Below are positions 53,115 to 63,779 of a stretch of DNA of 64,000 nucleotides, one piece after another. The notes beneath the pieces are model-generated. The model was given only the letters and a program-made list of their open reading frames with translations. It had not been told where the DNA came from and searched no databases. Made by a program: the position numbers and the translations under genes. The number at the start of each line of letters is the position of its first letter. Positions within the stretch are counted from its first letter, which is position 1. The stretch is from the NCBI GenBank assembly GCA_964036045.1, contig OZ038384.1, positions 64,453,355 to 64,517,354 of the forward strand, read 5' to 3'. The stretch is from Eutreptiella sp. 'Long Island Sound 2002'. Taxonomy: Eukaryota; Euglenozoa; Euglenophyceae; Eutreptiales; Eutreptiaceae.

Positions 53115-53336
53115 AGGATTTTGTGGTCTGGTACACAGTGAGCACAGATCAGCCCGGTCAGGGCATACCTGGCGGTCACAGGGGTTAAGGAATTCATGTT
53201 ACGCACAGGGGGAGTGGTAGAGCGATGGCCTTGCCATGCCTGAGAACATGCAATAATGGTGATGGACGGTATCTGGGGTCTTAAAGCGAAGACCACGTCT
53301 CGTGTGCACAGAAGGGTGACGCCGAGTGTAGGTTCA

Positions 53337-54264
53337 TTAATTCGTCTCATGTTGCCCGGGGTCAGGGGGCCCTGAGGATGTCGTATGGAGGCCCGTTCCT
53401 ACACCAGTGTGACGGAAGACAAGGGATACCCTGGAGTCTCGGGGAATGCGCCGCTTCTCCACTGTGTCAGAGTCGCGAGCTCGGATTTGGTGTTTCCATT
53501 TGTCGCGGGCTTCCCCAGAAATTAGGAGGAGGCTGCGGCGCTGTAGGAAGACTCTTAAAGAGGGTGGATCTGGGGAGGGGACGCGGTTCGAAAACCATTT
53601 CCGCACCTGACCCAAAGGAGCCATCCAGGACATAAGGGCCTAGCTGAGGGACGTCTACGTGGCTCCTCAGGCCACTGCCAGGCTCGTATCGAGCCACTGA
53701 CCACATATTGGGGCATAAGAGAGAGGAAGGCAGGACCTGGGCGCAGGCAGAGAATGCCCGTAGCCCAATCGCTTGAATAAACTCATGTGTGGTCGGTTCA
53801 AAAGGTTCAACTTCTTTTGATTCTGAATTGTACCTGAATCCGAAATGAAGCATTGTGCGGTGCCCCGCGGACAGCCACTGGTGATTTTCATCTGCACTGT
53901 AGGACATCACCAGGGGTTCTTCTTCTTCTGAGAAAAATTCATTGGATATGAAGGCTCCTGTTATCTCCGGGATGGGGTCGAAAACTTTCCCCGTTTGGAG
54001 GTGGAGTTGTGCGATCTTTTCTGTGAGGGAGAGGGGCTTGCTTGTGGACAAGTAATGGTCCCTCGCGAGACTTAGTTGTTCCGCGCTGCCGTAGGCAGTC
54101 GCCGCCTCGATGACTCGTGATAGGAAATCCTGGGCTTCCGAAACTAGGGGGTTGGCGGGAGCAAAAAAGGTTGTCACGCGCGGCCGTGTCGGGGCACTCG
54201 GGGTGAAAGACGAGCTGGGACACAGTGAAGCCCTCTGCAAGGAGCACGGATTCGTAATGAGCAT
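53337..54264 (-). pseudogene. LINE-2 ORF1 C-terminal domain: AlkB-like Fe(II)/2-oxoglutarate dioxygenase
   Basis: AlkB enzymes remove alkyl groups from nucleic-acid bases using Fe(II) and 2-oxoglutarate. Seen here: SVARYEPGSGLRSHVD (the H-x-D iron motif), DGSFGSGAEMVF, then after a one-base frame change near 53600, RRSLLLISGEARDKWKHQI (second iron His) and RVSLVFRH (the 2-oxoglutarate-binding Arg). All catalytic positions are present, in the correct order and spacing. The region before it (LHFGFRYNS) also fits the AlkB start. The frameshift makes this copy inactive. Confidence 0.75.
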
Positions 54265-57207
54265 ATTTCACTCGGTAGACTCGCACCTTAGCCATGGGGG
54301 CGCTGAACAAGGAAATGTGCCGAATTTTCCCAAGCAGGGATACCCCGAACATTACATCAACGTCCGGCGTGGATGAAGGGGCGTGTACTTCTACCAGTTC
54401 GGGATCAGGTGGTTCAGGGAGGGGGTTGAAGCAAGCCTTCACCGGGGAGGGTGGGGGAGGGGCATCTTTGTGCACTTTTCGGGGAGAGGCGGAGAGGTCC
54501 ATTTTGTGTCCCGGGTGTTTGGAGCGCCAAGGAGAGTATCCTCCCCAAGAGATCATGGCTCCCGTAGTGCCCCGATACGTGAACAGGTTTTTTTCTTGGA
54601 AGAGCATGTAACTCATGGAAGTGAGGGGGTCTCGTTGGGGGAGCAAGGGGGATGACTCGTGATAGGAAATCCTGGGCTTCCGAAACTAGGGGGTTGGCGG
54701 GAGCCAAAAGGTTGTCACGCGCGGCCGTGTCGGGGCACTCGGGGTGAAAGACGAGCTGGGACACAGTGAAGCCCTCTGCAAGGAGCGCGGATTCGTAATG
54801 AGCATATTTCACTCGGTAGACTCGCACCTTAGCCATGGGGGCGCTGAACAAGGAAATGTGCCGAATTTTCCCAAGCAGGGAGACCCCGAACATTACATCA
54901 ACGTCCGGCGTGGATGAAGGGGCGTGTACTTCTACCAGTTCTGGATCAGGTGGTTCAGGGAGGGGGTTGAAGCAAGCCTTCACCGGGGAGGGTGGGGGAG
55001 GGGCATCTTTGTGCACTTTTCGGGGAGAGGCGGAGAGGTCCATTTTGTGTCCCGGGTGTTTGGAGCGCCAAGGAGAGTATCCTCCCCAAGAGATCATGGC
55101 TCCCGTAGTGCCCCAATACGTGATCAGGTTTTTTTTTTGGAAGAGCATGTAACTCATGGAAGTGAGGGGGTCTCGTTGGGGGAGCAAGGGGGTGTTGTGA
55201 TAGTTCATGCACACGTAAAACTCGTGTGGTGTTCTGGGAATGGCCCCTAGGATACCGCACCGTCGCGCGGCTTCGCTAGTAACGAGGGATTTCCACACGT
55301 CAATTTGTTTGAAGTCCGACGTGGCCTGTTTGTATGCTTTTGAAGGTACAACCTTGAAAGTTTTGTCCTTCCCTAGATCGGAACCACGGATGCAAAAGAC
55401 CTTGCCGAGCGTCCACAAAGGGTGTTGTAAGATGGTGGAGAGAAGCTTCTCGGCGAGGGGGGTTGGAATGGTGTAATCGAAGCGGAACATATGTTCGGAG
55501 GATGATTGTAGAGGCTGTATGCGTTCCTCCGGAAAGAAAGCATTTTTGGAGTTGACCGAGATGTGGTCGTTTTCGAAATGGAAAAGGCGGTTGACGAGGA
55601 CAGAAAAGTCCCAGGCGTTGCCACGGCGCCGCCTATACTCTCCTCGTTCCCGCTTGGATTTTTTGGAAAGCTCTTTTGGAGAAGAGACGGTGAAGTTCGG
55701 GAGCAAATGCCGTGCAACTTCGAATCGTAGCGTTGTGCGCACCGCGGCCACTTGGACGGTGCCGTCTACCTTATTTATGGCCCATTGTAGGGAGGTGTGA
55801 GGGTGCATGATGTCGCCGTAGCGGATGTGTGCGTGGTGCTTGTGACGGGTGGAGAGGTGAAGGTGAAAATATGGGTATTGAGGAGAGTCAAGCAAGTCGA
55901 GCCGCACGGAGCCATCGGGATTAAGTGATGGGTTGTACGTATTGGCATCCGAAAGCCGGTCTACTCCACATACCCAAGGGGCAAGGGAGATCATGCCGGG
56001 GTTCAAGGGGTTCATGTAGAGGGTCTCCGCCGAAAGGTTGTCTTCCATTCCCGGGAGAATGAAGGAGCCTTCGTACACAACACCGGAATCAAAGGCTTCT
56101 TGCAAGGCTTCGTTGATGGCATGGGCCCACTCGGTCCACCTGTTGCCGTATTTGTATTTGGAGTTGTAGTAATCTTGTGGGTGTGGAAAAATGTAGAACT
56201 TTGGGTGGTGATGAAGGATGTCTTTGAGGTACCTAAAATTGTCATGTCCAATTGTGGAGTAGGCATTGTTGCCGGAGCAATCAATGTCATGGAAAAAGGT
56301 GCACCCGTCGCTCGCGCAAAGGTCTATTGTTGGGTGTACTTGATCATAGATCACTTGCTTGTGGTGTTTCTCTAACACGAGTTGACTTGTATCAACTCCT
56401 AAGGTGTCATGGACATGCGTTTCTCCCCATAGTGCTTGTTGATCGTGTGTGTTGATCTCACCTTTACGTTTAACGAAGAATTTTGCAAAGACACCATCCG
56501 GGGCAAGGGAAGGGTTGAAGAAGGGTTTTCCGGAATTACCATCCGTTTCATCGGGAGTAGGGTCTTCCCCGTCTTTGGCCTTTTCGTGTGTTCCTTCGGG
56601 AGATGGAATACCGCTTGGCGTAGATTGCTCCTCACGTGGCGTTAAGAGAGAGTTGTCGGGCTCAACCTCATTGGTTCTCCTTGCGTTGTCGTTGAGAGCG
56701 GCGTTGTTGTTCATTGCTGAATCTCCACACGGGTCTTCGCGACTTTCTTCTTGTTGTTTCAACTCTTTGGCGTCACATGGATGGCTTCCTTCGGTGTTCT
56801 CGTGCGTGCCTTCGGGCACGGAGTCTTGCACCTTCTCGGAGTTGGTTGGCGGAGCGGGCGCTTGGACTTCATGTTGTGGTTCTTGGGCTCCTTTTCCTTC
56901 GGCGGTGTGAGCCGTTGTCTCGGCGAGTGGGAAGAGTTCTTTTGCGACATCTTCGGGTTGTTCATCGTCTGAAATGACATTGGATGACGTGCCTTCCTCA
57001 TGTGACAGGGAAAAGTTCGCATGAAGGGTGAAATGGGTCGTTCTCGCGCTTGGCGGGCGAAAGCGTAGGGAGAAGCCGACTTTGAGTCAGTTTGGCGTCC
57101 ACTTTAGCCTGAGTTCGAGCAATGAAACTTTTCACGGACTTTAGCTGTTTCCTTTCGGTCTTGTCCTTTGCGGAACGTTCCTTGAGCCCAACTTGCGACA
57201 TTGCCAA
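53939..57207 (-). pseudogene. LINE-2 ORF1, N-terminal and central part
   Basis: Begins with a Lys-rich peptide (MSQVGLKERSAKDKTERKQLK), changes frame near 57000, then a long acidic/Glu-Thr-rich stretch and about 560 residues of an unrecognised but well-ordered protein (HHKQVIYDQVHPTIDLCASDGC, TFFHDIDCSGNNAYSTIGHDN, RRRRGNAWDFSVLVNRLFHF). The largest open frame is 56831-54414. The last 180 residues are duplicated by the 542-bp tandem repeat, and the second copy leads by another one-base shift into the AlkB domain. I do not know the function of the central part. Confidence 0.6.
54109..55191. repeat. 542-bp tandem duplication inside LINE-2 ORF1
   Basis: Unit 54109-54650 is repeated at 54651-55191 with only a handful of differences (for example GCAAAAAAGG versus GCCAAAAGG, AGCACG versus AGCGCG). 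The unit length is not a multiple of 3, so it shifts the ORF1 frame. The high identity shows it arose recently. Confidence 0.95.
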
Positions 57208-57482
57208 GAAAACGGCGTTGCGAAGCTAGGCAAAGGACGGCGCTCACGATTGCGGCTTTGCGCTAGGCAAATAAAATTGACGGCAAGGTTGTTGCGCTTG
57301 CCTCGGCTCCAAATTGCGGCTTTGGGACCTTTGATGGTAATCCACGGGTTCACGGGATCAGCCCAGAACTTGAACAGCCCAAGATTTTCGTTAATCACCG
57401 AGCAGCCTGGACTGCTGGTGGATCCATCAGTAAATTTCTGAGGGTCAATCGAAAAAAAATAGACACTCAGAAAGTGTGCCAA

Positions 57483-57495
57483 GGACTCCTGAGAG
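57483..57495. repeat. 13-bp target-site duplication of LINE-2, right
   Basis: Identical to 49177-49189. Confidence 0.85.
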
Positions 57496-57852
57496 TTCCC
57501 GGTCGACAAGGTCCAGCCAAATCTCGGCAAAGACCGCGATCATCTTGGTCAAGTCCCCAGAGACTTGCAACTGGGCGGCAGGACCTTGATGGGACGGCTC
57601 TTGCTGGATATCAGGGGAAGGAAGTACAGGGGAGGTAGGACAGAGGGAGGAAAGGGTTTTGTCGACCATCGCCTCTTTGGTCTGGTCCCAGTCTGTACCA
57701 GCTGCCAGGACTCTCAGGTGCATCCTGATGGGCTCACCAGTCGTTGGCACTTCAGGCCATGCTGAATGCTTTTCTGGCTGGACGGAGTGGGGTGCCTTCA
57801 CCTGATGGCACAAGCCAGCCAAGAGGGATGTCATGATGCATAGGGCGTCCAC
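57483..57852 (-). pseudogene. gypsy-2 region between protease and RT, part 1
   Basis: The frame reaches the LINE-2 TSD at DRELSGV and resumes in the same frame at 49189. It has a predicted helix (LTKMIAVFAEIWLDLVDRE). Similar linkers lie between protease and RT in this family; no domain is recognised. Confidence 0.6.
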
Positions 57853-57988
57853 CAGCTGTGGGTCGCCCCCTGTCGGCGCTGAAGCAGGGGGAGTATATTT
57901 TTCAATCCAGCCCTCTGGAATTCTGGTGAATCCCAGCCTGGGCAGCTATACTCCCTGACAGGGCGAGTACGACTGATACTAAGTTATG

Positions 57989-58774
57989 CTAATCCCATCC
58001 TTTGGACTGAGATCTTGGGTCACTGCCCTTGGGGGCAGCCCCGGTCAGTCTGTGGACTGCTGATGGGTCCTCTCTCAAGCCCTGCTCAGGCTGTAATCCT
58101 GCTGAACTGGGCGTCAACAAACTGCCCTGCAACTCAGGTGTAATGGGGATGATGGTCGAGCGTATGACCTGGGCATCAGGACCGCTTCCACAGCTGGTCC
58201 CTGCCGGTGAGAGTGAAACCTTTGAAGGCGTCTCCATCATTTCCTGAGGTACAGATTGTGTGTTCAGGATTGTGTGTGTAGTGTCAACTGTCCCATGAGG
58301 TGCTGTCACTTCAGAATAGGTCAGGGTATCAATGGTGGGCGACGGACTGTTGAACCGTTCAGACCAAGGCACAGAAGTACCCAGGCTGCCCTGTGCCCTC
58401 TCGCCCGCACGACTTGCGTCGTGCGTTTGTGGAGCGCAGAGGTGTCCCCCGGAGGCAGGGACATGGCACCCATCGACGAAGGCAGATCCATCTGTGCAGG
58501 AGTGGACCCCTTCATAAGGGACCAAATGCCAAGTGTGAGGCTCGACCAGGGCATTTAACCTTCCGGTGCCCACTCCCGAAGATCTCACTGAACCCTCATC
58601 CCGATTGAAATCTGAAGGACCATCCTCAGTGATCGTTGTTGCAGAAACAGAGTATAATGGGACGACCAACTGAATCGGGTTGTCCCTCTCAACCTGGGTC
58701 AATTCCTGCCTAGGTGGGAGCTCAGAGGCCGGGACAGTGATGGTCTCTCCACTGAGCTCCTCTTCAAAAATCAA
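57989..58774 (-). pseudogene. gypsy-2 linker after protease
   Basis: A 261-residue open frame directly following the protease frame (one base apart). Ser/Thr/Pro-rich and poorly ordered (SSGVGTGRLNALVEPHTWHLVPYEG); no domain is recognised. It probably belongs to the polyprotein between protease and RT. Confidence 0.5.
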
Positions 58775-59260
58775 TCACCCTTGCCCTGGAAAAACTGCCA
58801 AACCATACAGAGCCAATAAGGGATACCCGTCTATGGCTCTGGGCCCAATGTCAGCAATGTACAGAGTTGCATCAGAACATCGGGCTCGGACGTATTTCCC
58901 TTTGTTTGATACGGGGAGTAAGGAGGCCCCATGTATAAAATGGGTGCCTCCCTTCAGGGAATTGGATCCAGCCCCAATCAGCCGTATTGGACTGTCAGCC
59001 TTGAAATGGACCAAATCTGGTACCAACTCACATGCGATGACCCCTATGGCTTCACAACCCGTGTCGATGATGCACTGAAAGTCAAGAGCCGAGGACAGGG
59101 GCTCCAGGGATTTCAAAAACAAGGTCCCCGGCAGGATCAGGCCTTTCCTGGCTGCTGAGTCCACTACCGCTGATCGGGGCGGTCTCAGTATCTCTTGTTC
59201 AACCCCCTTTGAGTACCACCGCGAGGCGCACAGCGTATTTTTCACCCCACAGGCAGTCAA
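58775..59260 (-). pseudogene. gypsy-2 retropepsin
   Basis: QCIIDTGCEAIGVIA is the aspartic-protease active site (D-T-G), with Cys where Ala is usual. IRLIGAGSNSLKGGTHFIHG is the following strand pair. The expected second conserved hydrophobic-G block is YIADIGPRAIDGYPLLALYG. One monomer length, as for retroviral-type proteases. Confidence 0.7.
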
Positions 59261-59453
59261 CCCTCAGGCTGGGGTACCCTGGGCATCCTGTGAGCGGGCC
59301 TACGCCCCGTCGCGTCCGCTCACGCCTCTAATTTCGCTTCGGGGGGGGTTTGGCAGCTTTCTTTGTCTGGGGCTTCAAGTGTGGATGGAGTTTCAAACAC
59401 TGATCAGGGGTGTGCCAAGTGCTGCCACAGCTCTTTCCCTGGGGGTCCCTCCT

Positions 59454-59958
59454 TTAGACCCTTCTTGCGGGCCCCTGAGGGCGGTCGCAGGTGGGGATTC
59501 TTGCGGTAGCAAGTAGCAACCTTGTGTCCCTTGAAGCCACAGGAACTACAGGGGGGTCCAGTCGTTGTGACTTTTTGCCCAAAAATATTGATTTCCAGCT
59601 CCGCACCAGGGGACGCTGGTCGGCTGTCACTCTCTCACTGTGCAGGGGGGGGGTACTCTGGATCCTGCAGCAGGTTATGCACCCCGGCAGGTGATGAGGA
59701 ATACCCCTCATCAGGGGGGCATTCCTGCAGCTGTTGCACCTTGAAGCCCTGGTGCCGCCCCTGCAAATGAGCCAGGTGCTCATCTGTTTTTTCCTGCTGC
59801 AGGAAGTGGACGTGCACAAACAGGTACAGCCGGACATAGTCAAATGACCCGCCAAACTTAGTTTGCTCTGCAATTACCTTTCGGGTCAAGTCAGAGTGCA
59901 GGCGGAGGGCGTCCAGCCAGTCCTTGCTGGCGTCCTCCAGGGTGAATCCTCCCCTCAC
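59454..59958 (-). pseudogene. gypsy-2 gag C-terminal part with zinc knuckle
   Basis: A zinc knuckle is encoded at about 59500-59560: CSSCGFKGHKVATC, C-x2-C-x4-H-x4-C, followed by a basic RKNPHLRPP. Two minus-strand frames cover the stretch, so a frameshift separates the helical part (EDASKDWLDALRLHSDLTRKV) from the knuckle. Confidence 0.7.
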
Positions 59959-60003
59959 CCTCTTGCCCCAATAGCAGAAATCCTCGGAGATCCCACTGAG
60001 CTG

Positions 60004-60840
60004 TCATGCCGTGCAATGAGCTGGTACCACAGTACTCCTGTAGGTATCCCTGAAGAGATCTACATTGGTCTTATTCCTCGCCTCCCATTCCACCTCCTCC
60101 TTTACCTCCTTGTAGGAGAGGCATCGGCCGAGATGGCGGTCCTCAATGGGGCCGGCGATCTGTGGGGGTATGGAGGCCAGGGTTTCCACAATCCGGGCTT
60201 CCTCACCCAGGGCACGCCCCACTGACCGTTCCCACTTTCTCCATTTCAGGAGGTAGTGGTGCACCGTTTCACCCTTTCCATCGCACTTGCGCCGGAGGTT
60301 GGCGCGCTGCAGGTCCCCAAGGGATGTGGGGTCCAGGTGGGGGGTGGCCTGATGACCATAGGCCCCTGGCCCCGTGGTTGCCCAGAATTGGTTGAAAGTA
60401 GTGGGGTTATCCACGGGGCTCGGGGCTGGGTCGTCAGGGAATTCAGCGAAGGCCATACCCCAAGCAGGAATCCCTACTGGTTTGACGTTAGGAAGTTCCT
60501 CATCCTCCGGCCATCTCAGGATTACCCTGGGGTCAAAATTTCCCCGATCATCAAAGTGCGGAGGGTGGAGTTCCTGAAGGTGACGCCGCTTGGGACAATA
60601 ATGATGTGCTTGAGAGGGGGTTGAGGAGTATGGCTGGAGCTGATGGGTGTGTTGATGAGCATATCCAGGAGCTAACACAGGGGGGGGTTCAGAGAATTTG
60701 AAATCTACACTCGGAGGACCATGGGGGGGGTGATAACCTGGCCGTCCCATTTCCGTAGGTCCTTGGGGGGGGGTGATAACCCGGTAATTCTGATGTTCTC
60801 GCTGCATGGGTGGCTGCACAAGGCACATGTGTATGTACAT
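60004..60840 (-). pseudogene. gypsy-2 gag core
   Basis: 278 residues: a Pro/His-rich N-terminus, then NPTTFNQFWATTGPGAYG and a helical core VHHYLLKWRKWERSVGRALGEEARIVETLASIPPQI, then KEVKEEVEWEARNKTN. The KWRKWE...P motif and position before the zinc knuckle fit a retrotransposon gag. It overlaps, in another frame, the His-rich ORF at 60689-61087, so the gag is frameshifted there. Confidence 0.65.
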
Positions 60841-61087
60841 AGGGCTGTGGGATCACATGCAAATTGGGATGGGGCGTCGCATGCACGTGACTATGTAAAT
60901 CAGCAACATGACCAGCCACTCCAGAATGGCCACTGAAATCTGGAGTATGTACATGATGATGGGCTTCATGAATAGCAAAGGGACCCTCTCGGGGCCCTTC
61001 TTCAACACCCTCCTCACCCTGCAATCCCTGAAGCTGCCTCTTGAACTCCATTATGAGCTCATTGCAGCCTGCCACCTGATTCTCCAA
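60689..61087 (-). pseudogene. gypsy-2 gag, His/Pro-rich linker
   Basis: After a helical start (NELIMEFKRQLQGLQGEEG) it is a His-rich stretch (HEAHHHVHTPDFSGHSG, HVADLHSHVHATPHPNLHV). It lies between the coiled-coil and the gag core. Confidence 0.5.
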
Positions 61088-61133
61088 GGCGGTCAGGCGT
61101 TCCCCTTGGGCCCTGACCTCATCTGCAAAGCAA

Positions 61134-62132
61134 TCAAAATCTGTGGGGGGGGAGCAGGGGTCCCAAGGGGGGCTGAGCTGGTGTCACGGGCGCGGTCGTC
61201 ATGACGCTCGTGCTATTAAGTATACTCTGCCGGAACTCAGATCCGGCGCGCTGCTCGTTCTCCATGGTGAGCTGGACTCGCTGCAGCTCTGCCTCCATGC
61301 TCGCCAGCTTGGCCTTGAGGGGGGGGATGGATGGATCCGCTGGGGTCGTTGTAGAACCGGCGGTAGAATCGGTCGCGGCGGCGGCTGATGCCATGGTGGC
61401 CTTGAGCTGGTCGACGTAGCCCGGAAGAGCGCAACTGAGCTCGGCTCCTCGCTGCTCCAGCGCATTGATCCGCTGGATCAGGGGGCCCAGCTGAATTTCC
61501 ACGACGTGCTCCATCTCCATCTCCATGGCCGCCTGGATGGTCGCCAGGTCAAGGGCGGCTGCAGCGGCGGTGATGGCGGCCGCGGTGTTCGCTTGGAGGG
61601 CAGTGAGGACACTGAGTTGGCTCAGCTGTTCGGCCCAGAGCTCATCCCCAGACCTACTGAGCCGCCCAAGCTGGTCATCAAGGTGGCGGACCCGCTGATG
61701 CAAGGTGTGCTGCTCGGTCCAAGCCTGGGTCAGCCTGGCGTCGGTGTGCTGGGCGAGCGAGGGGACGACTCCGCTCAGGTGGCTCACGAAGGCCACGGTC
61801 TCCTGCTGCACGGTAGCGGACTCGGCGGCGAAGCCTCGGTAGTGGGCGGCCAAGGCATCGAGCTCCTGCCACTGCTGCTGCACGTCGATGGTCTCAATGG
61901 TGGCAGACCTCATGCGAAAGATCCGCTGGCCTAGGTGGTTGCTGTGCTCGATTTCCTTGGCGAAGTGCCAGCGGCCACCCTGGGGGTCCTCAGCCCACTC
62001 AGGGAAGGCGTAAGGAGCTTGGTCCACGAGTACGGGGGACGCCGGGGGCGGCCAGCCATTGGACCCCGAGCTGCTTGTTGAGTTGGACCAATGGGGCCCG
62101 GAGCCGTTACTGCGGAGGGCAGTGCCTGCCAC
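61134..62132 (-). pseudogene. gypsy-2 gag N-terminal coiled-coil region
   Basis: 332 residues. The middle is heptad-like helix (LAQHTDARLTQAWTEQHTL, HLDDQLGRLSRSGDELWAEQL, LKAKLASMEAELQRVQLTME), an arrangement expected for gag multimerisation. An Ala/Thr-rich linker (TMASAAAATDSTAGSTTT) separates two helical stretches. It begins with MAGTALRS and is the most upstream gypsy-2 coding piece found. Confidence 0.6.
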
Positions 62133-63060
62133 GGAGAGGACGAGCTACCCGGTTCCCGGGGCCAGGTCCTGCATGTCGGGCTGGAGATGTCGAATCTGAA
62201 GTTGTCCTCGTTGGGGGGGTCTTTGTTAGCACCACTTCTCAGGTAGGTACTCCGGCGTAGCCCTTAGGAGACTTTTGTGATAGTACTCCCGGTGCTTTCT
62301 TACCCACTTGTGTATGTGCGGGGCCGGTACGGGCGCGTTTCCTCGAGGCGAGCAAGTCACAAGCGAAGGCACAGCACTGGACAAGAAGTCTGAAACCTCC
62401 CTGAAACTCAGAGTGAGCGCAGCGATCACAAAAGTAGCCCTTTTGTACATAAAAGGACAAACAGAGATACATCGTGCAACCACAAAAACAGTATGTACAA
62501 AAGACAAAATAGCACAAAGGGAGTCAGAGCAATTGGACAGGGTCCCATACGGATACAAGGGTAGTTATGGGAACCCAGGACCGTCACCCTGACACACATA
62601 GAGGGGCGGGATACAACTCAACGTGGGCCCTGAGATTTACTGCAGGCATCAGGGCACACAAGCAGCAAAAACCAGCAATCAGATGTCACTGACTTTCAAG
62701 TGCTCCCTGGCCACGGTGGGGGGTATTCAAAAACATCTGCGTGGAAGTATCCGAAGGGGCAACAGTCCACCAACATGATACCAAAATATCCTGGCCTATC
62801 TCAACGATACCACGACACTGTATCGAATCTGATGGGCTGCGCACTTTGGTGAAATTCCCCAACAGTGAAAAACAGGGGAGAAAAGAATGCGAATAAATCC
62901 AACATAGTGATAGGCTAAGGTCCAGTAAAGTGCATGCACAAGGGATCTGGAGAGGAGTTGATTGTCCCAGAAGGGCTGACCCTACCTCCCCCTGGCTTCG
63001 GAGCGAAGCAGCTATCTCCAATACACACCTTTTGAGGTGATTTGTACTAACCTCAAAAAA
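62133..63060. other. No recognised gene; expected gypsy-2 5' end
   Basis: The longest ORF is 194 codons on the minus strand (62686-63270) and runs into the next GC-rich block. No LTR-like partner for sequence near 44 kb was found by eye. Confidence 0.5.
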
Positions 63061-63700
63061 GTTCCATGAGCACCACCCCCTACACTCGACAACCCGCACA
63101 CACCCACCGAGGGGAGCCCCACGCCCCGCGGCACGCCCACCCTGCCGAGTGGCCCGCACACGCCCCCCGCGCACACCCCAGAAAACCCAGGCCCACCCCC
63201 TCAGGCGCCCGAATGCAGCCCACGCGTACTGTTCCCCCCCGCGGACGCCAACCCACACAACCTCACACATTGCAGGACCCCGGCGCAGCCAAGCCCGGAA
63301 GGAGGAGACCGCAGCCCCGCACCTCCCTTCCCCACCGCTGCCGACCAGATCGGCCCGCCGGGCCGCCAGGTCACGGCGGGGCCCCCCCAGCCGCCCGTCC
63401 CCAACCTACAGCCCGAGGACATGCCCTCCATCCTCCCCGCCGTGGCCGCAGAAGAAGCCGCCGCCCACAAACCCGCGACCGCCAGCACCGGCGCCCTCAC
63501 ACCTCCGGACTGAGGTCCTCCTCAACCTGGAACCGGACCCCAACCCCCAACCCGACCCCAAACCCAGGCCGGCGCCCAAACGAGCGCACACAACACCACA
63601 AACGCAACGACACCACCCCAAGAGACACCGCCCTAATCAAGACTGAATATTGGAACCGAGCTGGTGGGGGAGGGAACATCAGCTATGACTGGTGAGGGAC
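63061..63700. other. GC-rich block with LINE-1-like composition, origin unknown
   Basis: Sharp change from balanced to C-rich sequence at about 63060, returning near 63640. Open frames on both strands (209 codons from 63066, 165 from 63149) are Arg/Pro/His-rich and look compositional. It may be a truncated GC-rich retroelement, but no TSD or motif supports that. Confidence 0.4.
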
Positions 63701-63779
63701 ATCAAGAATGATTCACACATTGATGGCCCATGATAAAGTGAAATCAGCTTGCACGTGCTCTCAAGGCTTTTCAGACTTC

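Larger units (their letters stand above)
49190..57482 (-). mobile_element. LINE-2: 8.3-kb non-LTR retrotransposon with AlkB-like domain, defective
   Basis: Flanked by a 13-bp TSD in the gypsy-2 coding region; the 3' end is a six-base A run (T run at 49191-49196 on the plus strand). Order on the minus strand: ORF1 (57207 to about 53350, ending in an AlkB-like domain), ORF2 (53114 onwards: endonuclease, start of RT, [deletion], end of RNase H, C-terminal zinc finger, Pro-rich tail). It is broken by a tandem duplication, frameshifts and the RT deletion. Base composition is balanced, unlike LINE-1. Confidence 0.85.
44038..62132 (-). mobile_element. gypsy-2: degraded Ty3/gypsy element with chromodomain, split by LINE-2
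   Basis: On the minus strand: coiled-coil gag (62132-61134), gag core (60840-60004), zinc knuckle, protease (59260-58775), a long linker interrupted by LINE-2 (49190-57482), RT, RNase H, integrase and chromodomain. Many frameshifts separate the pieces. It differs from gypsy-0 and gypsy-1 in gag and protease, so it is a separate family. I did not find LTRs on either side. Confidence 0.85.

Noticed and set aside
63066-63695. 209-codon Arg/Pro/His-rich ORF as a gene
   Set aside because: Both strands and a second plus-strand frame are open over the same GC-rich block; no motif.
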